Shown: one piece after another, positions 1-8,990 of the stretch
Numbering within the stretch: position 1 is the stretch's first letter
How the letters are laid out: each line of letters begins with the position of its first letter
NCBI GenBank assembly: GCA_051872395.1
Contig: JBJEDU010000029.1
Coordinates: forward strand, 10,095 to 74,094
Length of the DNA stretch: 64,000 bases
Reading direction: 5' to 3'
Source: JBJEDU01 sp051872395
GTDB taxonomy: Bacteria > Bacillota_I > Bacilli_A > RFN20 > CAG-826
Notes under the pieces: model-generated
Seen by the model: only the letters and a program-made list of their open reading frames with translations
Database searches by the model: none
What the model was told of the DNA's origin: nothing
Made by a program: the position numbers and the translations under genes

Positions 1-628
1 GAAAGAACAATTTATTGAACTATGTTTAAAATATATTAATAAATATTATTATAAAGATAATATTATTAGTGATGATTATCCTTATCTAATTAATGATAAA
101 CATTATCAAAAAATTCTTTCCTTAGTTGAAAAAGAAAAAATAATTACTCAAGGAAAATATGATTCAAGATTATTTGAACCAATGATATTAAATAATATTT
201 CTTTTAGTGATAAGATAATGGAAGAAGAAATATTTGGACCAATTCTACCAATTATCGAATTTAGTAGCATTGATGAAATAATTGAAAAAATTAATTTAAA
301 AGATAAGCCACTTGCGTTATATTTATTTACTAAAGATAATTCTTTAGTTAAAAAAATAATTAATGAGATTTCTTTTGGTGGAGGATGCATTAATGATACA
401 ATAATGCATCTAGTCAATCTCAATCTTCCTTTTGGAGGAGTTGGACTTTCTGGAATGGGTTCATATCATGGAAAGAAAAGCTTTGAAACATTTTCACACA
501 CAAAAGGTGTTTTATTTAAAGGAAAAAGAGAATTAAATATTAAGTATCCACCTTATAATAAGAAGAAATTAAAATTATTAAAACGGATATCGCATTTGAA
601 TAAAAGCGAAAGGAGCAACAACTTATGA
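1..628 (+). CDS. Aldehyde dehydrogenase, C-terminal part (start lies outside the window)
   Basis: The frame is open from base 2, so this is the last ~208 residues of a gene cut by the window edge. It reads as an NAD(P)-dependent aldehyde dehydrogenase of the class 3 type: EEIFGPILPI is the conserved segment after the catalytic cysteine, and PFGGVGLSGMGSYHGKKSFE followed by FSHTKGV is the C-terminal signature of fatty-aldehyde/class 3 ALDHs. The catalytic Cys and most of the NAD-binding domain are upstream and cannot be checked. The end is a basic Lys-rich tail. The TGA stop overlaps the ATG of the next gene, so the two are translationally coupled. Substrate is not readable; a fatty or aromatic aldehyde is typical of the class. 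Confidence 0.88.
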   Translation, partial: KEQFIELCLKYINKYYYKDNIISDDYPYLINDKHYQKILSLVEKEKIITQGKYDSRLFEPMILNNISFSDKIMEEEIFGPILPIIEFSSIDEIIEKINLKDKPLALYLFTKDNSLVKKIINEISFGGGCINDTIMHLVNLNLPFGGVGLSGMGSYHGKKSFETFSHTKGVLFKGKRELNIKYPPYNKKKLKLLKRISHLNKSERSNNL

Positions 629-1380
629 ATTTTCTAAACATTTTAGCAGATTCAACATCATTCACTACCCCTGAAAGTCTCGATTCCATAATTGTAAACT
701 TTTTTAACAATTTAGGTTGGTGGGGAAATTTAATTCTATTATTTATTTCATTATTTTTAGCCACATTATTTGGTGGTATATTAGGCTATCAAAGAGAAAT
801 CAATGGTCATCCAGCAGGATTTAGAACTCACGTTTTAATTTCCTTAGGAAGCGCACTCATCATGATTATCTCCATTTATGGAGTTCCAGGTGGGGCGACA
901 AGAGATCCAATGCGATTAGCCGCGGCTGGCGTTACTGGTATAGGCTTTTTAGGAACTGGCTCCATCATCAAAAATGGTGTCACGGTTAAAGGTTTAACCA
1001 CTGCCGCGACCATTTGGGTCACTATGGCGGTTGGTATGAGTTGTGGTGCTGGTTATTTTGTAATTGGAACTTTGACTACCATTATCTCTTTAGTTGCGCT
1101 TATCATCTTCAAACACATTGAAAATTGGGCATCAAAAAAGAGCACCAATATCATCATCTTAGTAAAATCAGATTTCCCAGTCTTTAAAGAATTAATTCCT
1201 CTTTTAGAGAAATATGAAATCGCTTATAAAGATTTTGATACAACACTCGTTGATGATTTCAATAAACAAGTATTAAGAATACATTTCAAATGTGTTGAAA
1301 AGAATAAAGAAGCCATCAATTTATTCATGCAAGAATTTAGGGAGAATTGTCAACCAATCGATATTTCTATCATTAAATAA
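625..1380 (+). CDS. MgtC/SapB-family membrane protein
   Basis: 251 residues. The first half has four or five hydrophobic segments with the MgtC/SapB hallmarks: GGILGYQREINGHPAGFRTH, then AAAGVTGIGFLGTGSIIK and GLTTAATIWVTMAVG. The last ~85 residues are soluble with a beta-alpha pattern resembling the ACT-like regulatory tail of longer MgtC proteins. The family is an inner-membrane group linked to Mg2+ limitation and virulence in Salmonella; its molecular function is unsettled and cannot be read here. An AAGGAG ribosome binding site lies 9 bases before the ATG, which overlaps the stop of the aldehyde dehydrogenase. A bidirectional terminator follows the gene. Confidence 0.85.
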   Translation: MNFLNILADSTSFTTPESLDSIIVNFFNNLGWWGNLILLFISLFLATLFGGILGYQREINGHPAGFRTHVLISLGSALIMIISIYGVPGGATRDPMRLAAAGVTGIGFLGTGSIIKNGVTVKGLTTAATIWVTMAVGMSCGAGYFVIGTLTTIISLVALIIFKHIENWASKKSTNIIILVKSDFPVFKELIPLLEKYEIAYKDFDTTLVDDFNKQVLRIHFKCVEKNKEAINLFMQEFRENCQPIDISIIK

Positions 1381-1407
1381 TGATTAGATAAATTAATAGA
1401 AAAAAAT

Positions 1408-1445
1408 AATCGCTATGACAAACATTATTCATAGCGATTTTATTT
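1408..1445. terminator. Bidirectional intrinsic terminator between mgtC-like gene and capF
   Basis: An 11-bp perfect stem (1408-1418 with 1429-1439, AATCGCTATGA/TCATAGCGATT) encloses a 10-base loop. It is followed by a T-rich run on the + strand and preceded by an A run, so it can end both convergent transcripts. Confidence 0.85.
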
Positions 1446-2549
1446 TTATTTCTTATCAATTTCTTCTTTATAAGTATCACTTGTAGAAGGATTATATATC
1501 TCACTTATCCACATTATTGTATGGCTATTAATTTCACCTACATTTGTAATTTCATGAGTATAATTAGGAATGATATCAACTTTCTTTAAATCTTCTCCAG
1601 AAACAAGATTTTCTATCATTTCATCAGTTTCGATATTTCTTTGACGAATTAAACATTTGCCCTTAACTGTGTAAAATATTTCTTTTTTATAAGTGTGATA
1701 ATGACCACCTTTAGTGATGTTTGGAAAAGAAATATTCTCGCTAATCTGGCCCCATTTTTCTGATTTATATAATTCTTGAAATGATCCCCGTTCATCTGAG
1801 GCATAATTTAAAGGATAATTTTTGTCCGTTAAATAATCACAAAAAGTAATAAATAATTTACGTTCAAATTCATCATGAATTAAAGGAAGATGTCTTTCAC
1901 TTTCAATTTCTTGTTTAAAATAATAAAGCAAAGAACTTAACCTTCCAAGTGAACAATCATAAGTTGGATTTATATATAATATTTCTTTACTATCATGTTT
2001 AATTTTTCGTCTTAAACAATTATGAAATTCATTAACAATATCATCAATATAATTGTAATGGACAACATAATTTTCATCACGAATTTGAATAGGTAAATTA
2101 TTAGCGATGTTATAACAAAATGTCGCAGCAGCAGAATTATATTGAGGGCGACACCATTTACCAAAAACATTCGCTAAACGATAAATATAGACATTCAAAG
2201 ATGAGTTGATTAAATAATCTTCCCCCATCTTTTTTGATTTACCATAATCATTATCTAAAGTCGCTTGAATCGAACTCGACATAATAATTGGTATATCTTT
2301 GTTATATTGTTTTACTAAATCCGATAAAAGAATAGTGAAATTAGTATTACCATCATAAAACTCTTCTACTGTCAATGGACGATTAATACCTGCTAAATGG
2401 ATAATTGCATCACAATTTTTAATATAAGAGACTAATTGTTCTTTAGTAGAATTAATATCATATTCAAAAACTTCATTGTTATGCTTTTTTAAAAGCAAAC
2501 ACATATGTTTTCCAATAAATCCATTACTTCCAGTAACTAATACTTTCAT
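1446..2549 (-). CDS. capF: CapF-like reductase of UDP-L-FucNAc synthesis (SDR plus cupin)
   Basis: Bifunctional enzyme of the CapF/WbjC/FnlB family, second step in making UDP-N-acetyl-L-fucosamine: C3 epimerisation and NADPH reduction of the 4-keto sugar made by CapE. The N-terminal Rossmann domain starts with VTGSNGFIGKH and has the YxxxK motif as YGKSK. The C-terminal ~110 residues are a cupin with GGHYH and a K-x-E-I-F segment, the zinc-binding epimerase half of CapF. I chose the ATG at 2549, which has a GGAG site and overlaps the capG stop by 4 bases; the TTG four codons earlier overlaps that site. About 367 residues, normal for the family. Confidence 0.88.
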   Translation of the reverse strand: MKVLVTGSNGFIGKHMCLLLKKHNNEVFEYDINSTKEQLVSYIKNCDAIIHLAGINRPLTVEEFYDGNTNFTILLSDLVKQYNKDIPIIMSSSIQATLDNDYGKSKKMGEDYLINSSLNVYIYRLANVFGKWCRPQYNSAAATFCYNIANNLPIQIRDENYVVHYNYIDDIVNEFHNCLRRKIKHDSKEILYINPTYDCSLGRLSSLLYYFKQEIESERHLPLIHDEFERKLFITFCDYLTDKNYPLNYASDERGSFQELYKSEKWGQISENISFPNITKGGHYHTYKKEIFYTVKGKCLIRQRNIETDEMIENLVSGEDLKKVDIIPNYTHEITNVGEINSHTIMWISEIYNPSTSDTYKEEIDKK

Positions 2550-3694
2550 TCTTTTCTCCAAACCATTTTATTAACAACCCCAGTATAAGATTGAATAATC
2601 TTGACAACCTTATCACTGACATTAGTGTCTATATAATTATTTACTGGTTTACAACCATCTTTATTTAAAATAGCGACTTCCACTGCTTGAAGTAAGTTTT
2701 TAGTATCAATACCCGCTAAAACGAAGCATGCTTCATCTAAAGCTTCAGGTCTTTCTGTACTCGTTCTAATACAAACCGCAGCGATTGGTTTATTAATTGA
2801 AGCATAGAAAGAACTTTCTTCTGGTAAAGTACCACTATCGCTAACCACACAATAAGCGTTCATTTGTAAATTGTTATAATCATGGAAACCTAAAGGTTCA
2901 TGCATAATAACTCTTTTATCTAAAACGAAACCAGATTGTTCTAATTTCTTTTTACTACGAGGATGGCAACTATATAAAATTGGCATATCATATTTTTTCG
3001 CTAATTCATTAATAGCGTTAAATAATGAATAGAAGTTTTTATCAGTATCAATATTTTCTTCTCGATGAGCGCTCAACAAAATATATTTACCTTTTTCTAA
3101 TTTTAATCTAGATAAAATATCACTCGATTCAATTTCTTTTAAATTATTTGTTAAAACTTCCGCCATCGGTGAACCGGTGACATAGGTTCTTTCTTTAGGA
3201 AGACCAGTATCTGCTAAATATCTTCTCGCGTGTTCTGAATAAGCTAAATTAACATCAGAGATAATATCAACGATTCGTCTATTAGTTTCTTCTGGTAAAC
3301 ATTCATCTTTACATCTATTTCCAGCTTCCATATGGAAAATAGGAATGTGTAATCTTTTCGCACCAATAACTGATAAACATGAATTAGTGTCACCTAAAAC
3401 CAATACCGCATCTGGCATATTTTTTACCATTTCATCGTATGATTTAGCGATGATGTTACCCATTGTTTCTCCTAAAGAGTCACCAACAGCTGATAAATAA
3501 ATATCAGGTTCTTTAATTTTTAAATCTTTAAAAAATACTCCATTTAAGGTGTAATCATAGTTTTGACCTGTATGCACTAAAAGAGTATCAAAATATAATC
3601 GACATTTATTAATGACCGCGGCTAAACGAATAATTTCTGGTCTAGTTCCAACGATGATCATTAATTTTAATTTTCCATTATTTAAAAATGGCAT
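2546..3694 (-). CDS. capG: UDP-N-acetylglucosamine 2-epimerase family, CapG/FnlC type
   Basis: 382 residues of the WecB/CapG family (GT-B-like fold). Motifs: VGTRPEIIRLA near the N-terminus, MEAGNRCKDECLPEETNRRI, SAHREENID, and near the C-terminus DSGTLPEESSFY. CapG epimerises C2 of UDP-N-acetyl-L-pneumosamine to give UDP-L-FucNAc. A plain UDP-GlcNAc to UDP-ManNAc epimerase is the alternative on sequence alone, but the position between CapE and CapF makes the FucNAc role much more likely. The ATG is preceded by GGAG. It is the middle gene of an E-G-F operon. Confidence 0.88.
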   Translation of the reverse strand: MPFLNNGKLKLMIIVGTRPEIIRLAAVINKCRLYFDTLLVHTGQNYDYTLNGVFFKDLKIKEPDIYLSAVGDSLGETMGNIIAKSYDEMVKNMPDAVLVLGDTNSCLSVIGAKRLHIPIFHMEAGNRCKDECLPEETNRRIVDIISDVNLAYSEHARRYLADTGLPKERTYVTGSPMAEVLTNNLKEIESSDILSRLKLEKGKYILLSAHREENIDTDKNFYSLFNAINELAKKYDMPILYSCHPRSKKKLEQSGFVLDKRVIMHEPLGFHDYNNLQMNAYCVVSDSGTLPEESSFYASINKPIAAVCIRTSTERPEALDEACFVLAGIDTKNLLQAVEVAILNKDGCKPVNNYIDTNVSDKVVKIIQSYTGVVNKMVWRKE

Positions 3695-3717
3695 AGTAAT
3701 AAACTCCTTAATATTAT

Positions 3718-4914
3718 TTATTCGTGTTGTTTAACTGGTCCACCAAAAAGTTCCAATTTTTTGAGGAGTGTTTTCATTCCTTCAACATCAAGTCGGCCAG
3801 TATTATGAGATGTATAACTTTCTCCTAAATTAAGTTTTTTATTTCCTTTTGAGAAATATTTATCATAATTGAGGTCACGATTATCAGCTTTAATGCAGAA
3901 GAAGTTACCCATATCTATCGATTTTAACATTTCTTCTTGAGTGACTAAAGTTTCATAAAGTTTTTCACCATGACGAGTGCCGATATAAGAAATACCAGTT
4001 TTACTATCTGTTAATTCAATGATTGCTTTCGCTAAAGTATCGATAGTGGCAGCAGGAGCTTTTTGAACAAATAAATCACCTTGTTCACCATGTTCGAATG
4101 CATATAATACTAAATCGACTGCATCATCAAGTGTCATCATAAATCTTGTCATATCAGGGTTAGTGATAGTAATTGGTTTTCCTTCGCTAATTTGATTTAA
4201 AAATAAAGGAATGACACTTCCTCTACTAGCCATAACATTACCGTATCTCGTCAAACATAAAATTGTGTCACCTTCTAATAATTGACGGCTTCTAGCAATA
4301 ACGTTTTTCTCCATTAATGCTTTAGAAATTCCCATCGCATTGATTGGATATGCGGCTTTATCTGTCGATAAGAAAATAGCTTTTTTAACGTGATTTCTCA
4401 CACATGCAGTAATAACATTATCGCTACCAATAACGTTAGTTCTTACTGCTTCCATTGGATAAAATTCACAAGAAGGAACTTGCTTTAACGCCGCAGCAGA
4501 GAAGACATAATCAACTCCGATAAAAGCGTCAATGATACTATCAAGATTTCTTACATCACCAATATAAAATTTTAATTTGTCACTATTGTATGCTTTACGC
4601 ATATCATCTTGTTTCTTTTCATCACGACTGAGAATACGAATTTCTTTAATGTCAGAATTTAAAAATCGATCGACGACCGCATGACCAAAACTACCAGTTC
4701 CACCAGTAATTAATAACACTTTATCTTTTAATATAGAAGTGTCGGTTTTTGCATGTTCTTTAAGTTTTTCAATGATTCCTTTCAACTTTAATTGGTCGAC
4801 ATTTTTTTCATCATTTTCATAAAGAACATATGTTCTAAGTGGCATGCCAACGATTTCACTCGCGGCTTTTTGTGTTAATTTGCAATTTTTGCGTATTTTT
4901 TTTAATGATTCCAT
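3718..4914 (-). CDS. capE: CapE-type UDP-GlcNAc 4,6-dehydratase/5-epimerase with N-terminal HTH domain
   Basis: Residues ~63-398 are a CapE/WbjB/FnlA short-chain dehydrogenase: ITGGTGSFG (69-77) binds NADP, and the active site carries the MxxxK variant (MGISK, after STDKAAYPIN) typical of the inverting 4,6-dehydratases. It starts UDP-L-FucNAc synthesis. Residues 1-53 are extra: an XRE-type helix-turn-helix (IRKNCKLTQKAASEIVGMPLRTY) that ordinary CapE proteins (about 340 residues) lack. The start is firm, because ATG at 4914 has AGGAG 7 bases upstream and no good site lies at the domain boundary. Whether the HTH binds DNA, for instance its own promoter, is inference. First gene of the capE-capG-capF operon. 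Confidence 0.9.
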   Translation of the reverse strand: MESLKKIRKNCKLTQKAASEIVGMPLRTYVLYENDEKNVDQLKLKGIIEKLKEHAKTDTSILKDKVLLITGGTGSFGHAVVDRFLNSDIKEIRILSRDEKKQDDMRKAYNSDKLKFYIGDVRNLDSIIDAFIGVDYVFSAAALKQVPSCEFYPMEAVRTNVIGSDNVITACVRNHVKKAIFLSTDKAAYPINAMGISKALMEKNVIARSRQLLEGDTILCLTRYGNVMASRGSVIPLFLNQISEGKPITITNPDMTRFMMTLDDAVDLVLYAFEHGEQGDLFVQKAPAATIDTLAKAIIELTDSKTGISYIGTRHGEKLYETLVTQEEMLKSIDMGNFFCIKADNRDLNYDKYFSKGNKKLNLGESYTSHNTGRLDVEGMKTLLKKLELFGGPVKQHE

Positions 4915-4936
4915 AAGAAATCTCCTATCTATATTT

Positions 4937-4965
4937 AAAATATAATAGTATTAATTATAGTTCAA
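4937..4965 (-). promoter_or_regulatory. Possible promoter of the capEGF operon
   Basis: On the - strand TTGAAC (4965-4960), 17 bases, then TATTTT (4942-4937), 23 bases ahead of the capE ATG. Just upstream, 4974-4986 holds the palindrome TGCAATTTTTGCA, which may be a weak terminator of the previous gene or an operator. AT-rich background makes this uncertain. Confidence 0.35.
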
Positions 4966-4989
4966 TAAAAAAGTGCAATTTTTGCATTT

Positions 4990-5718
4990 TTACTTTAATG
5001 CTTCTTGCACTTCTTTATAATCAATATTTTCAAATGTTATCGTATCAATTTTGCCCTTAATAGAATTTAATTCATCTTTATTTCTAATGGTCCAAACATT
5101 GACGAAATGATGTTTTTGATATCTTCTAACCGTTTTATCATTTACTAATAATTGGTCGATATCAATTGAATTAAAAAGTGGTCTAAATAACATTGTCCAT
5201 TTCTTTTTACTCCACACTAATAAGGAAGTAATGACTTTATGTTTTCTTACTCTCGCTAACACTCTTGGATCAAAAGAAATGAACATATATTTTGATTTAT
5301 CTTTTATTTTATTTTTAATAAATTCATTAAATACTTTTGCTAAAGATTTGTAGTTAAGGTCCACGACTTTAAGTTCGATAACTAAAGGCACTCTTTCATT
5401 AATTAAAGATAAGACTTCTTCTAATAAAGGAACTTTTCCACCATCTAAAAGTTTGTAATTATCACAAATTTCTTGATATGTTAATTTCTCGATTTGTCCT
5501 TGTTTACCAGTTGTGCGAAGTAAATCATCATCGTGACAAACCACTAATAAGTTATCTTTTGTTAAATGAATATCGAGCTCAATCGCTAAATCATGTTTAA
5601 TCGCGTTATTAAAAGCCTTCAATCCATTTTCTGTAAATTTTTCATTGTGTAATCCTCGATGCGCAATTCCTTTTAAAAAACGAGGATCAATTTTATTAAT
5701 TAGTTTATCTTTTTTCAT
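4990..5718 (-). CDS. Glycerophosphodiester phosphodiesterase family protein
   Basis: 242 residues of the GDPD TIM-barrel family: AHRGLHNEKFTENGLKAF (the HRG and E-N motif), ELDIHLTKD and VVCHDDDLLRTT supply the metal- and phosphate-binding residues; VIELKV and the C-terminal NVWTIRNKDE also fit. These enzymes hydrolyse glycerophosphodiesters to glycerol 3-phosphate plus an alcohol. No signal peptide or membrane anchor is seen, so it should act in the cytosol, recycling lipid headgroups. It starts 2 bases after the stop of the transporter gene and is probably co-transcribed with it; a functional link is not evident. Confidence 0.88.
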   Translation of the reverse strand: MKKDKLINKIDPRFLKGIAHRGLHNEKFTENGLKAFNNAIKHDLAIELDIHLTKDNLLVVCHDDDLLRTTGKQGQIEKLTYQEICDNYKLLDGGKVPLLEEVLSLINERVPLVIELKVVDLNYKSLAKVFNEFIKNKIKDKSKYMFISFDPRVLARVRKHKVITSLLVWSKKKWTMLFRPLFNSIDIDQLLVNDKTVRRYQKHHFVNVWTIRNKDELNSIKGKIDTITFENIDYKEVQEALK

Positions 5719-5720
5719 AA

Positions 5721-7166
5721 TTAATTATCGACATCTAACGCTTCTAAACCTTTTTTAATCTTATTCTTATCAACTTTGATATTTTTAACAAAGAAGAAAA
5801 CGATAAGAGAAAGGACTAAACAAATAATGGAATAAATTGGAAGGAAAGAAAAATCAAAATTAAATTGAGGTAAAAGAAGAACACCTAATAAACATGGTGT
5901 AATAGTTTGGGCTGCCATGGAGGAAGCATAATATAAACCAGTGAATTTACCAATCTTTTTACTTGAACATAATTCAACAACCATTGGGAATGAATTTACA
6001 TGAACTAAGCTCATGCCAAATCCTTTGATGAACCAAACAATATATAAATATGCAGGGAAAACATTAAATCCATTTGAAGAAGCGCTAAGAGGGATAAATG
6101 AGGAACACAAAATCCAAATTAATGTACCTAAAATCGCTAAAGAGAGACCAGAAAACACTGTCCATTTTCTTCCAATTTTAGAGGATAAAATACCGCCAAT
6201 TAAAAATCCGATAACACTTCCAACACCACCAACAATCGTGTTTATCATTGAAGAAGAATGTTCGCATCCTAAATAGAAAATTGTATAGTTGCCAATAAAT
6301 GTCGATACAGCGTTATCGCTCATAAACCATAAAAACTCTGCCGCTAAAATTAAAATCAACATAATTTTATTAGCTTTACTCATTGGTTTCTCTTCATCTT
6401 TAGAAACATCATCTTCTACTGCAGCGAGTTTCTCACCGAGTTCCATATCGCCTCTAACTTCTTCAGCGATTTTATTTTCATTAACATTGAAGAACAAAAC
6501 TAAAGCACTTACTAAAATTAAAACACTAGCTACTAAGAATGGACCTTCAATAAGCCAAATATTTGATGTCCCATTTACCCAATATTCGCTAGTGTTTTCA
6601 CTTGTACCAAGATACTTTGAAAAACTAAAGAAAATTGCTAAAACTGTTGCAAAAGCCCCACCAATATATCCCATTATGTTAATAATTCCGTTAGCTTTAC
6701 TACGAAGTGGTTTAGGTGTCATATCAGGCATTAACGCTACAGCAGGATTACGATACATCATTGCAAAGAAAACAACAATTGCCATCACAACGAATGTTCC
6801 AAATAAATTATGGAAATGGAAAAAGACAGGAATAAATGGGAAAGCGATTGCACATACAAATGTCCCTACTAAAATAAATGGCATTCTTTTACCAATTTTT
6901 GTATGTGTCCTATCACTTAATTTTCCAAATATCGGAAGCATAATTAAGGCTGCAAGATTATCAAAAGCCATCACAATACCAACCAGATATTGTACTGACC
7001 TTTCATCAGTAGTGTGAAATACTTCTTTAAATAGTTCAGTAAGCATTGTTGGACACCAGCTATCATAGACTTGCCATAATAACAAAATGCCAAAAAACGC
7101 AAACCCAATTAAACAAGTTCTTTTGTAATTGAGTTTCAAAGGTGAAGAATTTGATTTACTATTCAT
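5721..7166 (-). CDS. MFS sugar transporter, GPH (glycoside-pentoside-hexuronide) type
   Basis: 481 residues with about 12 membrane segments and an acidic cytoplasmic loop near residues 225-265. KLSDRTHTKIGKRMPFIL is the loop 2-3 motif of the GPH:cation symporter/SLC45 branch of the major facilitator superfamily; the second half repeats it as ILSSKIGRKWTVF. Probable substrate is a di- or oligosaccharide imported with a cation. It sits directly downstream of the glucan-utilisation locus and may move a related sugar, but has its own likely promoter (7232-7259) and a GAGG ribosome site. Substrate cannot be read from the sequence. Confidence 0.82.
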   Translation of the reverse strand: MNSKSNSSPLKLNYKRTCLIGFAFFGILLLWQVYDSWCPTMLTELFKEVFHTTDERSVQYLVGIVMAFDNLAALIMLPIFGKLSDRTHTKIGKRMPFILVGTFVCAIAFPFIPVFFHFHNLFGTFVVMAIVVFFAMMYRNPAVALMPDMTPKPLRSKANGIINIMGYIGGAFATVLAIFFSFSKYLGTSENTSEYWVNGTSNIWLIEGPFLVASVLILVSALVLFFNVNENKIAEEVRGDMELGEKLAAVEDDVSKDEEKPMSKANKIMLILILAAEFLWFMSDNAVSTFIGNYTIFYLGCEHSSSMINTIVGGVGSVIGFLIGGILSSKIGRKWTVFSGLSLAILGTLIWILCSSFIPLSASSNGFNVFPAYLYIVWFIKGFGMSLVHVNSFPMVVELCSSKKIGKFTGLYYASSMAAQTITPCLLGVLLLPQFNFDFSFLPIYSIICLVLSLIVFFFVKNIKVDKNKIKKGLEALDVDN

Positions 7167-7231
7167 TTAATTTTTCCTCTTCTTTTTTAAAAAAATTTTA
7201 TCGGTAGCAGTTTCTTCATAAATCGATATTT

Positions 7232-7259
7232 TTTATAGAAGAAAAAGTGTTCCATCCAA
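7232..7259 (-). promoter_or_regulatory. Possible promoter of the MFS transporter gene
   Basis: On the - strand TTGGAT (7259-7254), 16 bases, TATAAA (7237-7232), 65 bases before the ATG at 7166. The rest of 7167-7323 shows no clear gene or strong terminator. Confidence 0.4.
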
Positions 7260-7323
7260 GTCAAAATTAGTAACTTGCCTCATATTGATAGTTTATCATT
7301 GAATGAATACTAATATAAATAAA

Positions 7324-8988
7324 TTAATCAAAATAACTATTCGCGCCGGTCACTATCTCATCATTATGACTAATCGATAGATTATAAACATAGTTACCGA
7401 TATTTAATAAAGAAGAATTATCAGTTAAATATTCATTATCGATATAAACATTATTAATATTAATATCTTTAACAAAATGCTCTTCAGTATTATTAAATCC
7501 ACTTCTATTATCTAAACATCCACTTATATTGATTAAAGATTTAGAAGCATTAGATAAAACTAAAACATTATTAATATAAATAGATTCAATAAAGCCCAAA
7601 GACGTTGTCGCGTGATTAGTGGACCAAGTTGAAGAATATAAATTTTGAATATCAATTAGATAAGGAACTCCATCTCCACACCCCATTCTTGCATTTTCAA
7701 TAGTGATGTTTTCAAAATGGACATTTTTAATGTATGCATTATTTGCATTATGAATTGAGATAACTGCTTTATGGTAGTTAAATAATACTGTTATATCTTT
7801 AAAATAAATGTCTTCAAATACTAAACCAACGGTCTCATATCCAAGTTCCATTGACTGGGCTAAATCAGTCCATATTTGACATTTTTCAAATACGATATTT
7901 TTTGTGGTTCCTTGTTCGTTTCTATTAGACCATTTAGGATAATTTTTAACAACTAGAGAATCATCCCAAGTTCTAACAAAAGAATTTTTGCAAATGACAT
8001 TTTGACAAGATTGAACGCTAACGCCATCACCATTGCTTCGCGAAGAAATTATTTTTATATCTTCTAATAAAACTTGATTAGAAAAATATAAATTATAGCA
8101 CCAGCCAGCAGGATCGAGAGTGGTTATTCCTTTAAAAATAATATTGCTACAGTAATTAAATTCAAAAGGAATCAACTTACTTCCAGTTTCACCATTCCTT
8201 TCAAAATCCGCACCTAAAACAATTCCATCACCAATAATTTCAATATTTGAGGCGGAATTTGCAATAAAACCAGCTTTTAAAACTGCGCCTTTTTCTAAAA
8301 TTACTGTCGTATTGCTACTTAATGAAATTAGATTATTACTACCAATATAAGAAGAATTATTTTTATCATGAATACCTTTTTCAAAGACAATCGTTTTATT
8401 ATTTGAAAAAGATGAAGCATATCCATCTATAGGATTAACAAATAGATGAAAAGAATAGTTTTTTAAAAAAGAAATAGTATATTGACCTAATTCAGAAATT
8501 TTAAAATTGACCACTCTTCGATTATAATCTTTTTCATGTTCGATATGTTTATCGCCGGGCATAACTCTCGTAGTCAATTCTTTAAATGCGAAATTGGTTT
8601 GTAAAGATAAATTTATTTCACCATCTAAATTAATAATAGCAACTCCGGCTTCAACAAATATTTGAGGGTTGGCACTCCAAACTCGATTAGGGTTTGTGTT
8701 AGTGTGATAAACCGGTATTTCTTTGTCTCCGCAAAAAAGACGAAATGAAGAAGCATAAATGTCTTCATTTAATTTATTTGAATAATCTAGTTGCCCTTTA
8801 ATGCTTCCTTTATTAGAAAAATAATCTTCTTCTAATATATAAAATCCATCATCATCTTTTTCATATTCTTTTTCTATAATACTTTCATATTCATTAGATG
8901 AAGATTGAGAAGAAAAGTCATTATTTACTGTACAGGCAGATAAAAATACTATTAAAAAAGAAATCAAAAAAATTCTAAATTTCTTCAT
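7324..8988 (-). CDS. Lipid-anchored right-handed beta-helix glycoside hydrolase (GH28/GH49-like)
   Basis: About 554 residues. The N-terminus is a lipoprotein signal (SFLIVFLSAC, Cys19 lipidated). A Ser/Glu-rich linker and a beta-sandwich domain (~60-190) precede a parallel beta-helix (~195-550). Candidate catalytic acids are one Asp in SNGDGVSV (321) and two in RTWDDSLVVK (342, 343); this D / +21 / +22 spacing is that of polygalacturonase-type GH28 enzymes, and the two-domain build recalls GH49 dextranase/isopullulanase. The GHG and RIK motifs of GH28 are not evident. It is a paralogue of the protein at 20852-23476 but lacks that protein's C-terminal binding domains. Start: ATG at 8988, 2 bases after the previous stop; an in-frame TTG two codons earlier is less likely. 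Last gene of the glucan locus. Confidence 0.8.
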   Translation of the reverse strand: MKKFRIFLISFLIVFLSACTVNNDFSSQSSSNEYESIIEKEYEKDDDGFYILEEDYFSNKGSIKGQLDYSNKLNEDIYASSFRLFCGDKEIPVYHTNTNPNRVWSANPQIFVEAGVAIINLDGEINLSLQTNFAFKELTTRVMPGDKHIEHEKDYNRRVVNFKISELGQYTISFLKNYSFHLFVNPIDGYASSFSNNKTIVFEKGIHDKNNSSYIGSNNLISLSSNTTVILEKGAVLKAGFIANSASNIEIIGDGIVLGADFERNGETGSKLIPFEFNYCSNIIFKGITTLDPAGWCYNLYFSNQVLLEDIKIISSRSNGDGVSVQSCQNVICKNSFVRTWDDSLVVKNYPKWSNRNEQGTTKNIVFEKCQIWTDLAQSMELGYETVGLVFEDIYFKDITVLFNYHKAVISIHNANNAYIKNVHFENITIENARMGCGDGVPYLIDIQNLYSSTWSTNHATTSLGFIESIYINNVLVLSNASKSLINISGCLDNRSGFNNTEEHFVKDININNVYIDNEYLTDNSSLLNIGNYVYNLSISHNDEIVTGANSYFD

Positions 8989-8990
8989 TT

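Noticed and set aside
6289..7017. Long open frame on the + strand, 242 codons
   Set aside because: It is exactly antisense to the MFS transporter gene, has no ribosome site, and its low-complexity composition mirrors the transporter's codons.
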